In this document: positions 38,635 to 50,662 of the stretch, one piece after another
Layout of the letters: each line of letters starts with the position of its first letter
Position numbering within the stretch: position 1 is the first letter of the stretch
Source of the DNA: Epiperipatus broadwayi
Lineage: Eukaryota; Onychophora; Udeonychophora; Euonychophora; Peripatidae
Length of the DNA stretch: 64,000 nucleotides
NCBI GenBank assembly: GCA_028023455.1
Contig: JAQFVV010012396.1
Span: 7,358,085-7,422,084, forward strand
Direction: 5' to 3'
The notes under the pieces: model-generated
What the model was told of the DNA's origin: nothing
What the model saw: only the letters and a program-made list of their open reading frames with translations
Databases searched by the model: none
Program-made: the position numbers and the translations under genes

Positions 38635-39215
38635 AAGAAACCATTGCAATTCTTGACATTCTAAAATATTTAAGATACATTTATGCACAATTTACATATA
38701 TAATCAACTACAATATATTTGTTTTTTGCCTTGAAAATCATTATTATATTTTTATCATTAATATTTTAAAAATTATATATATATAGATTAATATATCGTA
38801 AATATTTTTATTTGTTCATAATTCAAACATATATATTATTTTAAATTCTAATTTATTTGGCAATATAAATATGCATATGTCTCCTGTAATAGTAATTAGC
38901 TCAACTACATACCATCCCACAGTTGGAATTTGAGGCTGGGTCAAGTGAATTTTAAAACTTCTTTGGATAAACAATCTTAGGATTATTCTTTTGCATAAAC
39001 AGCTTATACTCAATTTAGATAACTATTTAATAATGGTTGGCAAATGGATATTTAGTTATAAAAGAGTAAAAATCTAAGATTAATCTCAGTTTGTTAACTA
39101 AGTGCTGATGTGTTATTTATATAAATAAATAAATCCATCTTATTATGCAATGGAAGAGGAAACATAATTTTGTAGATTATTTTTAATATGTTTCAGGTTT
39201 TTTTTTTTGTTTAAA

Positions 39216-39245
39216 CTGATGATGACTAGGTGGTATAGTTGAAAC
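39216..39245 (+). ncRNA. Hammerhead-like motif, isolated
   Basis: CTGATGA (39216-39222), helix II ACTA/TAGT (39225-39228 with 39236-39239) and GAAAC (39241-39245) are correctly spaced. The following bases show no clear GUH or helix I partner. It may be the 3' remnant of a Penelope-like element whose body is gone. Confidence 0.35.
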
Positions 39246-40054
39246 ATTTCACATTAATAATAATTAAAAGCATAATAATAAAGTAAATAGAATTGAGTCC
39301 ATTGAAAAAGTTATAATAAAGAGATATGCTTTAAGAATATTAAAAAAAAGTCAAAGAGAAAATAAATTTATAAAATATTAAACAATACACAATAATTTTC
39401 TTTAAAATTTAAAAGTTTGATTTATGAATCTGTGAGTAATGTATGCATTTCAGTAATAAGGCTATTACTTAAGCTGTTTTATTTTTAATATATATATACA
39501 ACAATTACATTTTATAAATTGTTTACATAAAAATGTTTAATAAAGATTTATTTGTCTCTGTTTTTATTTACTTTTTTTTTAACACGCAAAAGTAAATTAC
39601 ATTATTTATGCATAATCATACATTGTTATTTTTTCTTTTTTTGAAATGCGATTAATGTGGACTCTTGATTTACAATTAAAACTGATGTTAAATAAATAGG
39701 TAGTATAGAGAAAAAAGTTCTGAAAAGAGTGATCATTAATCAAAAATTCTAGTGCAAAAGCTTATTTGCACTAAACCAAGACTAACTATGAATTGTTGAA
39801 ATCTGTATAACAAATTCAAGTGCTAAATTACAAATTAGATAAAAAATTAACACATTTAATATTTATAAGAAATTAACATCAATTGTCTAGAATTTCAATC
39901 AGTTTATATTTACCAGGCTTTTTGTAGAATCTTAAAGATGGGAGAGTGGTGAAATCACTGATGTAGACAAATGATAATTTTTGAGAAATTGTTTATGGCA
40001 ACTATACAATGATCATGTAGAATTTTTTAAATATTTGTTGCAGTCAAGCATCAA

Positions 40055-40650
40055 GAAAACTGTCATCATTAGAAGTAGCTCCCTAGATCATTGAATCTAA
40101 TGCAACCCTTCAGAAGCCACCTTTTATCTTTTTAGTTAGTTATAAAGGTATGAATCCAAAATGGTGATCATGTGATGTTTTAGTAATTTAATACCATTCC
40201 TGGCTAAAGGATGAAGATGATTATGGTTATATATATAAAAAAAAACACCAAAATATGTAGATACTGAATTAGGTTCAGATATATATGACTATACCAGCAA
40301 ATGAGCTTGGATTGGAAACTTTATTATGTTTTTATTTTGGACTCATAGCTTTATAGTTAACTAGAAAGGTAAAAATTGCTGCTGGAGGATTGCATTAGAT
40401 CCAAACATTTAGGTGCCATGTTCTCAGATCCAGCACTTCTCACTGATGAAGGTTGCAAGCTGGAAACTGGTCCGGGCATATTGGATAAATAGACACTAGA
40501 TAGGAATTTTGGTGCACAAATCTTCTAGGATCCATTTATTACTATGGCTTGCATAGGGTGACACCACTGTATATATAGAGAGAGTTGTTGCTGTTTAACA
40601 ATTTGTGTATGCAGAAGAAATGTTGATCACACGATGTTTTAGAGATTTAA
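40055..40650 (+). repeat. Hammerhead-motif repeat family b, copy 2
   Basis: This shares gccaccttttatc, gatcatgtgatgttttag, gaattaggttcagatat and a lactype-like ggaggattgcattagatcc block with 34986-35900. It begins with a short inverted part (aatctaatgcaacccttcag at 40095 against gaggattgcattagatcc near 40385). The intact hammerhead-like core is at 40428-40486. Confidence 0.7.
40428..40486 (+). ncRNA. Hammerhead ribozyme-like fold with intact conserved core
   Basis: CTGATGA (40443-40449), GAAAC (40463-40467) and GTC (40470-40472) are all canonical, with a two-base loop closing a two-base-pair helix III. Outer helix I is ATCCA (40428-40432) with TGGAT (40482-40486). Inner pairs CUC/GGG lie next to the core, with an A-C mismatch at the first position. 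The internal loop between them is where type I hammerheads make loop-loop contacts. Helix II (40450-40462) is imperfect. This is the copy most likely to be testable for cleavage. Confidence 0.6.
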
Positions 40651-41322
40651 TTTATAATGATTTATTAATCACTATATCTTACTATAATGATCACTTACAG
40701 TTTAAATTTTTTAAAAGTAAAAAATGCAATTTTTTAATAAATAAATTTATATGAAAATCAATATAAGATATTTTTTTTTTAATTACTAGTTGTCCATGGT
40801 TATTCGTTTTGCAATTCTATCTATTTATCTTTGTAAAGCACTGAGAAAATTAAACATCATTTAGTCTCAGTTTGTTGGTTTTAAGAGAATTTTGAATAAT
40901 ATAGTTAGTTATTCGATGCAATTTATACCATTTTTTTTTAATGAAATCTTATGCATATTTAAAAAAACTGAAAAGAGCCTGGTGGTATATTACTTAATAC
41001 AATTACTTGTTATGTTCATAATATTAAATTGTTTTGAGGTTTCAAACAAACTTAGGATTATTTTTCTTTCAAACAACTAATGTATTTAGCTTACCCAGCT
41101 AACATCTAAATAGTATTTGTTAAATAAATATCTAGTAGTTATCCACTTGGCTTGTATTGATTGTTTCTCTAAAGTGAAAGCCTGAAAAGACTTTTTTACT
41201 TAAGTGGGTTATTAAAATATTTTGCGTTGCTTACCTATACAACTGAAAACTTTTTAATATATAAATAAATCATTCTACTATTTATTTATATTCATAAAAT
41301 CAATGATTATCATATTACATTG

Positions 41323-41404
41323 AGAGTGGTGGGTCGTGTGAAAGTCTGAGTTCGAACCCCGCATATATTACATATATAAATGCAGGTTTAAGCCTGTACA
41401 ATGT
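41323..41404 (+). mobile_element. Short SINE-like insertion with 17-bp target duplication
   Basis: The 17-bp string attatcatattacattg occurs exactly at 41306-41322 and 41405-41421. The 82-bp insert contains a tRNA B-box-like gagttcgaaccccgc. Its first 25 bases (gagtggtgggtcgtgtgaaa onward) match the minus strand of about 48762-48789. It is a very short retroposed copy, probably a 5'-truncated tRNA-derived SINE. Confidence 0.75.
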
Positions 41405-42829
41405 ATTATCATATTACATTGTGTAAATTAGAACATGAAGTTGATATTATAATTGTTCTATAACTTTATTTTTTTTAAGAGCAATTTTTAATTCAAATAC
41501 AATTACTTGATTACATTTTTACCCAATGCAACATAATTTACTTTTTCCAACAAATCCTAATTAAACAGGATATCAAACAAGTATTTTCAAGCACGTAGAA
41601 AAGTAATCTTTAATCCATTACATTTATGCAAACTAAAGTTTAAACCACATTTTATTAGATTTCCTCAATATTTTTAAAAATTCAATTATAATTGAATTAT
41701 ACATTGCTGCAATGCATAAAAAAAATAATAAAATAAACACATTTTTTTATTTCATTTTAAATTAATTTTTGTAGTTTTTTTTTTTTACTATTGCTTTACA
41801 ATTACCTTGTTAGGTACCTTCTTTTCTTTTTTTTTGCTTAAATATATTGATATAGTATTGATCATATCATTTAAGTGGCAGTAAAGAAATAAATAAAGAC
41901 AAAATTAGTTGTTTTGTTTTTTTAAATACTTAACATTACTATTGAATGAATAAATTTTACAGACGACGAAAAAGATTATTGCCCAAAGAGTTTTACATAT
42001 GAGTGAAGCATAACGATTAAAAAAAGATGATATAATGTAATCAAGATATTGGGATAAAGTAATTTCGTTTAGAAACAAGAGGAATTGCTGAAGCAAGTAC
42101 AGAAGTCCAATGACCATGAAAGTGTCTATAAGAAGTCAAGACATTAACTATTGAACATTGATACCAAAGAACGAAAAATAGATGAATTAATAAATAATCA
42201 TTTTATTTTAGATTCTGTATCAATTCAGATGTTAAACAGTATTCAATGGAAAAAATGAATTTGGATTTTGAATATAAAAAGTTATGAAAAAGAAAGATAA
42301 AAAAATTGGCATAAAATTCTGAGAAGCAATATTAACAATAAAAAGTTTATCTTACTAAAAAAGCACTGAATGATATATACGTGTGTGTATATATATGTGC
42401 ATATACATTTGTAACAAGCTTAGAGAAGTGCATGAAAAATCCGGAAGATTTTTTTGGTTACAAGTATCTATCAAGGACACTATTTAATTATTTATATAGA
42501 TTACATGTACACTGAATAAGGGTTAATTGTGAATTAATGATGTGACATGACAATGGCAAACAATCCCATTAGTCAACCTAGGGTGACTATAGGTGATGAT
42601 ATTTGGCTGATAGTAGATGTAAGTAATTTTTATTTTTCTGAGTATTAATTTCACCAATTTGCACTAATTATTATCTTTTTTAAGGTTGCAGTAAAATCAA
42701 AATGAGTGACAAACTAATAATGTATGGAACCCACTAATCAACTTTGCTTTTAGGAAAAATGGAGAAATCAGGAGGAACCTCATAGATAAGTATATGAAAT
42801 TTCTACTGACCATTGCCTTTAGCAGGATG

Positions 42830-43660
42830 GCTCAGTTAGAGCATTGCCTTAAAATTTAATACTCAAGAATCTAAGAACCGCATTTGCCCATTGTTGGTCT
42901 TGTATATTTATATAGACATTAAAGATTGCCACTTGATTAAAAGAGATTGAAATTAATTCAAAGAAGTTTAATAAACCTCATTAAAGAGGGGAATATAACG
43001 TCTTTTTGAAAGCAGACTAAACAAATATTCAATTTTAATTTTCAAACTACACTGAATATACTACCTAGATAATAAATCTAATAATGCTCAAGGTTAGATT
43101 GGTTTATAAATATAAATACATGAAATCAGTCCACACCTCAACAATTCCAAGAATCTCAATCTGTTTGTTGCCAAGGCAACCTTTTTTTATGATAAAAGTG
43201 GGTACCCATCTTTGTAATCTAATATATTTATATAGACAGTAAAGAGTACCACTTGACTGAAAGAGATTGAATTTAATTCAAAGAAGTTTAAATCTTTAAT
43301 TTGAAAGTATAACCTGTTTTTGAAAACATATTAACAAATAGTGCATTTTGACTTTCAAACTGCATTGGAACCATATAAATAAATAATAAAACTAATAATG
43401 CTAAAAGCTATATTGGTGTATAAATATAATATGAAAGTACTGCATAGGAGATTAAATATGTTAAATGAAATTAAGTAGACAAGTACACTTTCAATGCATG
43501 CGCATTATAATCATGATTAAATATAATGACATGAAAGCAATCCACAATTAAACAATATTAAACTGCAATACCTTTCTTAAAAAGAGTCCATTTGTTTTCA
43601 AATTGAGCAAAGCAAACAATTTCTTTGTCAATGTAACCTTTTTTTACTATGATAAAGCTA
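42830..43660 (+). repeat. tRNA-headed repeat with ~320-bp tandem duplication
   Basis: The segment opens with tggctcagttagagcattgc (42830), like the 5' half of a tRNA, followed by a decayed B box (aatctaagaaccgc). The block tatatttatatagaca...aaagagattgaa...aattcaaagaagttta occurs at about 42904 and 43225, and a third, weaker echo (gacatgaaagcaatccaca, 43531) follows. This looks like a SINE-derived unit duplicated in tandem. Confidence 0.6.
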
Positions 43661-43669
43661 TATATATAT

Positions 43670-44897
43670 ATGAACAAACAACTCACAAATTTTATTTATT
43701 AATTCAATCAAATACATTTTTACATCTACAGAAGTAATATATAAATTATCCCATTGCTTTTTTTTTTTTTACATTTTTCTGGCAAGAAAAATTATGTTTA
43801 GTATTTTTCCAAAATTTCTTTGAATCTGTAATAACCATTCATCAATGATTGAAATAATTCATTCAATAAAATTCTTAAAAATCCATTTTTTTAAACCAGT
43901 GAATAAGGATCTATTTCCAAGCTAATTATTTCTGTCTTTTTTAGTTTTTTAAAAACTGAAGCAATAGAAACATTCTTAAAATCATATGTCACACCTTAAA
44001 TACATATAAAATTCAAATATTTCTTAAAATAAATATATCAACATCACGTGTATAGATCTTCAAGTATCTCAATCAAACCTACAGTTTGTTTGTTTTTTTA
44101 TTTGTAAGATTATAAAGATCTAGTTTAACTTCTTCAAGGTGAAGATTTCTATCCAATATAAATGATTTGAAATGGATATTATTAAAAGCAGTCTCCTTCT
44201 TTAGTAGAATTAATATATCTTTACTTCTTAAAAATGATATTATTATTATATGAGAGATTGCTATCCACTTATTAGAATTGTGATATCATTTTCAAGTCCA
44301 CATTTTAATAACAATTTATCAAATAAAATAATAAAATCAGCAAATGATTGTTTCTCATTTAGCATTTGTCAGTTGTATGCATTTCCCCCCATTATTCATG
44401 ATATTGCATATGACGCTCCAGGTTCTTTTTATTCTTTGACCAAGATTTATAATAGCACTTTTTAAATCAATTTACTATGAATATAAATTGAGTCTAGATT
44501 CTTGTTTTTAGTTAGTGCAACCCCCCCTACCCCAATTACTTGTGTCTTCAGCATAAAACAATAATATAACATTTGAAAATTCAAAACAGCAATTTAAGGA
44601 TTTAATAGCTATTAAAATGTAGCATAAATAGAAATTGCTTCTAGAGAATGAATATCAATTCACTTATAATATATTATTATTGATACAACAATCTATGCCT
44701 ATAAACATTAAAATTTATGTAATTCTTAATTTAAATATAGATGTACCCAAACTTTTTTAATAGTTTTTTTTTTTTTATATAAAAGTGTTTAGAAAATAAT
44801 TCACTCAAGTTTATATAAACTATTATTTTCAGTAATTTGAATCTATAATTTTTTATTCTGATTAACATACACATCAAAGTAAAGCAAAACCACTGAT
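43670..44897. other. AT-rich sequence, possible minus-strand retroelement debris
   Basis: Minus-strand translations of 43780-44450 include fragments such as DFIILFDKLLLKCGLENDI, but no diagnostic motif. A C-run (accccccctacccc, about 44519) stands out. Nothing can be named. Confidence 0.25.
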
Positions 44898-44905
44898 AAA
44901 AAAAG

Positions 44906-46077
44906 GGTAATACCTCGTCTAATCATCCACACCGCCCAATGGCGCTGGTACTAGTGAAAAACAGATATAACGTTACCGGGCTGTTTTTATTTTGTTGATT
45001 TATGTTTTTAGTTTTTGGATTTGTTTGATTTTTTTTTTTTATATATATTTCTTAAGAATAAATATATATATATTTTTGCTTTTTAAAACATCCTGTTTTT
45101 TTTTTTTTTAAAACAAACATTTCTTTTTTCCGGTCTTTTTTTTAAAAAAAAAAAGTTGTTTTTTTTTCAGTCTTTTTTCTTGTTTTTGAAAAAACTTTTT
45201 TTTTGTCATTTACCATGTTTTTATTCATAAACAAATACATAGAACTTGCTTTTTTACTTTTAAACAAGGCTTTCTCAGCAGAGCTCTCTAAGAGCTGTCA
45301 TCACAGACACATTTCCAACTCAGCTTCATTATGCTTCACTGTAAGCTCATCCCGGTTCCAATAATAAATATTTGGCAGCCCTCAAACCACATTCCATGAC
45401 TGAATGGACTACCTTCAGTGACATTGATATGATTGACATTCAATTTCAGATGTTTGACAATGCCTTAATTTCATTAAACCACCACAAAGACAGTTTTTCT
45501 GGGTGGGTAAAATATTTTTTTTTGGTTGAAGGAAGGCCACTGCATCTGCTTCTGTAGCAGGTAAATCTAAAAACTTCAACACCAAATGGTTGTCTGCTAT
45601 TTAACTGTTTTGATCTCGAAAAAGTATCGGAAAGTGCGTGACTTGGTCATGAACTTTGCCGAATCGTGATTTACACTCCTCATTTAGTGAATTGTGACCC
45701 CTTAAAATGAAAGTAGGGGCATTTGAGAATTCATTACAATTTTTACTAACTCACAAAAATTACAATATATTTAACCAAAAAAAAAAAAAAATCTGTTCTA
45801 ATATACTTTAAATCATTACAACTACAGAAACCATATCATATGCTGTACAATAGTCAAGTAGTCAAGAGTAATGTCTTTAGAGAGTGTCACAACTCATCAC
45901 CAATAATGTTCACATGCTAGCAATGTTGGGTGAAAAGTGCACTTCAACAACATCTTAGTGTTTGAACAGTTTACAGGCCATAAGATCTATGAACGGCTTT
46001 GTAAACAGCATATTTCTGTGCTTCATGCATAGAAACAGCACCATCAAGCGGTGTGGATGAACAGACGATGTATTACC
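44906..46077. mobile_element. 1,172-bp TIR DNA transposon with 8-bp target duplication
   Basis: The left end is GGTAATACCTCGTCTAATCA and continues tccacaccg. The right end (cggtgtggatg...gatgtattacc) is its inverted counterpart with a few mismatches. The 8-bp string aaaaaaag flanks both sides (44898-44905 and 46078-46085). An 8-bp duplication fits hAT or P-type elements. The superfamily was not settled. The first third is dominated by long T runs (44990-45240). The terminal and central parts hold several CpG and are less AT-rich than the surroundings. No complete transposase is present. Confidence 0.75.
45372..45557 (+). CDS. Small open frame inside the TIR transposon, function unknown
   Basis: The frame reads on from the TIR element interior (KPHSMTEWTTFSDIDMIDIQ, then FQMFDNAL and NHHKDSFSGWVKYFF) to a TAG stop at 45555-45557. 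Amino-acid composition is balanced, unlike the low-complexity frames elsewhere in the window. The tracked start is not ATG, so the frame may be the 3' part of a longer, broken gene carried by the element. No family could be recognised. Confidence 0.3.
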   Translation: MAALKPHSMTEWTTFSDIDMIDIQFQMFDNALISLNHHKDSFSGWVKYFFLVEGRPLHLLL

Positions 46078-46554
46078 AAAAAAAGGCATATGTACCCATG
46101 TGCAAACTAGTTTTTAATATCTGTATTTTTTCAATGATGCAACTAAAAATTACAAAAATAACAGATGCCAAGTTAATTCTCATGATAAATGCCACAATAT
46201 GCAATCTCTTTTCACTTATCTTTTCATCCAAAAAAAAAAAAGCCTAAGTTTTCTACCTAGTCAAATTAAACTTCTTTTCTCTGAAAGATGAGTTTAATTA
46301 AGAATAATTGTATTAATTTTAAACTGTGACAAATACTGAGATCTTAATGAAGTCACATCTATCAAAATTTGTATATTGTACTATTATTACTAATGATTTT
46401 ACAATTACTTTTCTGCTTATGTAAGCAATTTCGCAGATTCAGTAAATCTGATTTATGATTAGTATTAATTTTATTCCACTGTTTATGATCATTCTGCATT
46501 ATTAAAAAATGTGAAGATCTTGAAATAAAACTGCCAAAAGATATAGTCATTTTT

Positions 46555-46646
46555 GTCAAGCATTGATGGCTAGTGGTTAGCATAGCTGTCTTCAAAGCAG
46601 CTGGCCTGGGTTCGCTTCCTGGTCAACACATTTGACATATGAAAAA
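46555..46646 (+). mobile_element. Compact tRNA-derived SINE with target duplication
   Basis: The string aaaagatatagtcatttt occurs at 46536-46553 and 46647-46664. Between them lie a tRNA-like head with A box tggctagtggttagc, an anticodon-arm hairpin (AGCTG/CAGCT) and B box gggttcgcttcc, then a 15-base tail tttgacatatg and an A-run. All SINE hallmarks fit in about 92 bp. The tail matches the SINE at 50663-50760. Confidence 0.85.
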
Positions 46647-46664
46647 AAAAGATATAGTCATTTT

Positions 46665-46999
46665 CTAAATAAAACTTTTATCCCAAATTCAGTTCTAAAA
46701 TTATTTCTATTTTTGACTATACTGCTTCAACATGATCGTAAGTTAATAAACATCTTCTGTATGTCTTGTGTAATTACATTTTTATTACTTAGATGTTTGC
46801 ATAGTTTTTATTTATATTTTGTTGTATTTGTAATTAAAGATTATAAATGTGATTGCACATAACCTATTCATAATTATGTTATGACAGTTAGTGTCAAGAA
46901 GTGATTGATGGCATATGAAATAACATCATGGTTTGGCAATATACCAAACAAAGGAACTAATGATTGTTAAGTAAGAAGAAAAAACCAGAAGACAAAGCA
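46665..46999. other. AT-rich spacer, nothing recognised
   Basis: The plus-strand frame 46632-46862 is an AT-rich chance open frame. No repeat seen. Confidence 0.3.
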
Positions 47000-48685
47000 G
47001 AAACTATTGCTTTTATTAGAATCAGCCTTTGATAGCAGCCACTTTAACTCCAGAAAAAAAAAAAAAGAAATATCAGTTAAAGGTATGCTTCTGATGACTA
47101 AATAAATCAATCTATATATTATGCACTGGCCCTTGAATGTATCTATTTCAGTCTTACAATGCTGTCTTTTAGCTTATCCAGTTTTCTGAAAGATTTCAAA
47201 AATTTTTCTTAATTGTAGCTTTCCCATGGATTGATCAATTACATCCTTCTAATGAATGCAATTGATAGAGTACTTTTTTTTAGATAGTCTTAAAGATAAT
47301 ATTCATAATGTAATCAAGGACTATCTTTTCCATAAAACTACTCAAGCTCATTATAAAATGCTTTTTTACAAAAGTCTATTGATATTAAATTACTTAATAT
47401 GCTCCTTGATCAAAAAATAAGTGATTACAATAGTAGATTGATTATACACCTCCAGTAAAGCTAAAGAACATTTTGAATAATCCTTTGATCTTACCATCAT
47501 ATTTCAAAATCTTAAGGCACATTTTAAATGAAGTTTTTTTAGTAGTTTTATGTCATATTAATAGAGAATCCATGTCTCATTTCCATGCAGTCATTTTGTC
47601 AGAATAACAGCCATGTTTGTAAACAATGTAGTTGTTAATGTAAACAATGTAGTTGCTATACTTATATCAGTTTAGTGAAATACTCTACACTTTAATTTGT
47701 TAAATGCAGCACATTAAAGTATGAATCTTAACTCAATATCCAAGTCCACTTTCCTATGTAAAAAACTATTGAGATATTTTATTTGATTCATATTTTTCAG
47801 CTGTTATCATCAGAGACTGATAAAACACCTGAGTTTTTTTTTAATATTAATTGCTAGACCAAAGTTTCTTTACAGACTGCATTTGAAAAAAAGTAAAAAT
47901 ATTCTGTAGTTTATCCTTTAAATTGTAAGGAATAATATAATCAGATGCATATTTAAATGTAGACACCAAGAAAATAAAGTGCTTGTTTTTGCTTTTAATT
48001 GTCTCAGATTAAAAGCTCCTTTAAGTGTCCATTGCATTTTAATATCTGCTGTATGAAACTGCCTATAAATTGTTTCACAATCCATTGCAAAACTAAAAGT
48101 CAGAATTATTCTGTTTAATACTAGTTTATTTTAAATGTCTCAAATTTTTCACTATCAGTAATAACATTTATTTTTATGCCATTATATAGAAATTATGAAA
48201 TATGTATAGACTTCAGTGAACAAACAGCTAATTTCAGAAATTTCCATAAACTTTTTCAATTACTTGAATAAAATGCCTTGGACAAATTGAGACAAACGAT
48301 TTATAATTTATTTATACTCATGACATTTTTTTTGCATTTATCTAGCAACAAAAATCATGTCTTTATAAATATTTAAAACAATACCGAATCTTCTTCCATA
48401 GCTACTCAATTTCAGAGTGGAAATAATTTGTTCAACTTATGAAAAATTTTGGAAGCACTTTTGCTAGAGGAAATAACAATGATAATCATGGTAGTTTTTT
48501 TAATATATTTATAAATTTAAAACAGTAGAAATATTTTTTAGCATAATTTTGTGTTCGCATTTTTAGACTAAGGCTTTACCACTATATTTTAAAACTTCTT
48601 CAGGTATCTCATTAAAACATGCAAACTTCTAAGATAAAGTTCTATTTTAAGTCCATCAAGTTGGATATCTCTGCACAGATCTACA
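47000..48685 (-). mobile_element. Decayed L2-like LINE, reverse transcriptase to 3' end
   Basis: Minus-strand translation gives, in order, DMIFVAR then MQKKCHEYK (about 48400-48300), FNLRQLKAKT (about 48000, like FxLxRLxAKT), then an NIKKTQV-like segment near 47850. After that come ALVLPS-equivalent sequence with GNETWILY (about 47570), LLKKLHLKCALRFW (about 47520) and a final RLSKK-like end near 47270. This series is typical of LINEs of the L2/craniofacial-development-protein-2 type. The frame shifts repeatedly. Confidence 0.65.
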
Positions 48686-48689
48686 TAAA

Positions 48690-49215
48690 TTGGTAAAAGC
48701 TGAAACACACAAGCTTATTATATCTGTGTCTATATATATAATATATAGAGTATATGAGCACAGACTTTCACATGACCCACCACTCTCCACACTATCTCAT
48801 AACACTGATACACTTGAATACATATATGTCGAAAAAATAAATAATCACCAGTGTCCGTATTTCATGCTAAAACAGCAATCATCAGTTTTTCCAGATTACC
48901 ATCTCTACACATATATATTATAAGTGCTCAGATATATATTAAGATAGTCAATCCTCATACCTTAATGGACAGGTTTCAATCTACTCCACACTCCAGCTCT
49001 TCAACTGTCCATCCAATCGAAAATCTGATGATAGAATGCTCAAAGGCCACCCTGAGGCCGAGATTCTTGTCACACCCATGTTGACCTAAGATTAATCTGA
49101 TCCCTCATGTACAGGACATAATCCATTTAATGCATATACAAGGAATGGGGAGACATCTCTACTATGTAATAACTGAAACACCCAAGCTTATTATATATCT
49201 GTGTCTATACATCCT
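48690..49215. repeat. Hammerhead-motif repeat family c, copy 2 (direct dimer ends)
   Basis: The block ctgaaacac.caagcttattat...tctgtgtctata occurs at about 48698 and 49168, 470 bp apart in the same direction. The interior shares ttaagatag.caatcc and acaaggaatggg-like strings with 11690-12370. A minus-strand hammerhead-like core is at 48860-48885, and the 48762-48789 segment is shared with the SINE-like insert at 41323. Confidence 0.65.
48860..48885 (-). ncRNA. Hammerhead-like core, family c
   Basis: On the minus strand CUGAUGA (48885-48879), a helix II of UGCU/AGCA with loop GUUUU, and GAAA (48863-48860) followed by U are all in place. The expected GUH is not visible. Family c may use a different helix III or may be decayed. 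Confidence 0.35.
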
Positions 49216-50304
49216 ATATATTATAAATTGGTAAAATAGATATATTACTAAAAGTAATACCATTATTAGCAAATGGCTACACCTGTTTTGCAGTTATCAG
49301 ACACTAACTTCACAATGTAACATTTCCCTTTAATCAAGTTACTTATAATACAATTAATTACTAATGATAAAAATCTATTGACTTGATATTTAGGAAATCG
49401 TAAGATGTTTGAGGACAGTAATCTTGAGTTTAGGTCATCCTTTTGCTGCACAAAGTTAGGCAGAGTAATATAATCATTTTGATTTTTTTTAAAGAGAATC
49501 TAAGACGGACTTGCTTTCAAAACACACTTTTTTGTTGGTAATACTTGATAGTAAATTGTAGTTCACTCTTACATTTAAAGGCTATTTTACTATCTACCAA
49601 CGAAGGATTTTCGCATTTAGTTTTCATATCTAATTCTTATACACTCATTCAATATGTAAAAATTCTGACGAATAAAATAATTCCTGCAAACGAATTTTTA
49701 TTCATATTATTTATTTTTCCTCTAACCATTATGTAACCTGAAATATAAATTATCAGTAACAATTATGAACATGCTTTTTTTTTTTTGCTATTTTAAAATA
49801 TAATAATTACTTGGCAAACTTTTGTTTACTTTTATTTATTGAATTTAAAAATAATGATTAAGAGATGACTGAGTTTTCTATTCTTTTTTTTTTTTTTTGT
49901 CGGAATAATTCTTCGTCCAATTAAAACAACCATATGAGTTTTTTTTTTTTAATGGTTGTTGTGATACAAGTGTGAAATTGATCAGCTGTTATTAATTACC
50001 TCATCATTTATATACCATTTCTGTGGAGGACGGAAAACTTCTCAAATGTCCAAGCTTTTTTTTGCACCATATTTTTTTTTTCGTTCTTACTTATTTAATA
50101 ATATCAGAGGAATTATTTTAAACTGCATTTGTTTTGTTTTTTATTTATAAAAAATTATTTCATATTTGTCAGTACGTTCAAACGTGCGTGTTTGGGTATG
50201 AATGCATTTATAATAACATAAAAATAACGAATGTATCAGGTAAATAAATTAAATTATGTGAGTGAAAAATTTTTGCTTCTAAAATCTTTTATAATTTTTT
50301 ATAT
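49216..50304. other. AT-rich sequence, nothing recognised
   Basis: Long T homopolymers occur near 49774, 49885 and 49940. Open frames at 49266-49451 and 49545-49736 show no family features. Confidence 0.3.
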
Positions 50305-50420
50305 AGTAGTTATAGAGTAGCGGACTCTGGAGTTTAAGTTCGACGGTCACGGCTCTAACTTCTGCCGCTTCCGGTTCTGTAACTTCATACGAACTCCCGA
50401 GAAATGAAGCATTCGTTAAT
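50305..50420 (+). mobile_element. tRNA-like SINE fragment
   Basis: The string tagagtagcggactctggag followed by tttaagttcgacggtc resembles the 3' two thirds of a tRNA (anticodon arm and B box). A CpG-containing tail (gctctaacttctgccgcttc) follows and is less AT-rich than the flanks. The A-box half is weak. Confidence 0.4.
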
Positions 50421-50662
50421 TTTTTAATATTGTTTTTTTTTTTTTTTAATAAAACAATGAATATCTATAATATATTGTTTTGTAAAGCTGTATTGATGAA
50501 TTTTATATCAAAAATTTATCTCTCTTTTTACATATGCACTTTCATCAGATAAAGATTTTGATAAAAAGCTTTATTAAATATATACAAACTACACGTTTTA
50601 ATTTATTATAAAAACGTAATTTTTTATTTATTGTATTTTGAGCATTTGTAAAAAATATAAGG

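Larger units (their letters stand above)
36561..40054. other. Downstream flank of SARDH, AT-rich
   Basis: No second gene is visible. The segment contains long A and T runs, a 12-base G run at 38623-38634, and a hammerhead-like motif at 39216-39245. Minus-strand open frames at 38274-38477 and 38816-39013 show no family resemblance. Confidence 0.35.

Noticed and set aside
42360-43660. CRISPR-like or satellite array
   Set aside because: The repeats are long (~320 bp), few and diverged, with a tRNA-like head, so a duplicated SINE-type unit fits better. The genome is eukaryotic.
47808-47840. Hammerhead-like gttatcatcagagactgat
   Set aside because: No GAAA box at the right distance on either strand, and it lies in decayed LINE coding sequence.
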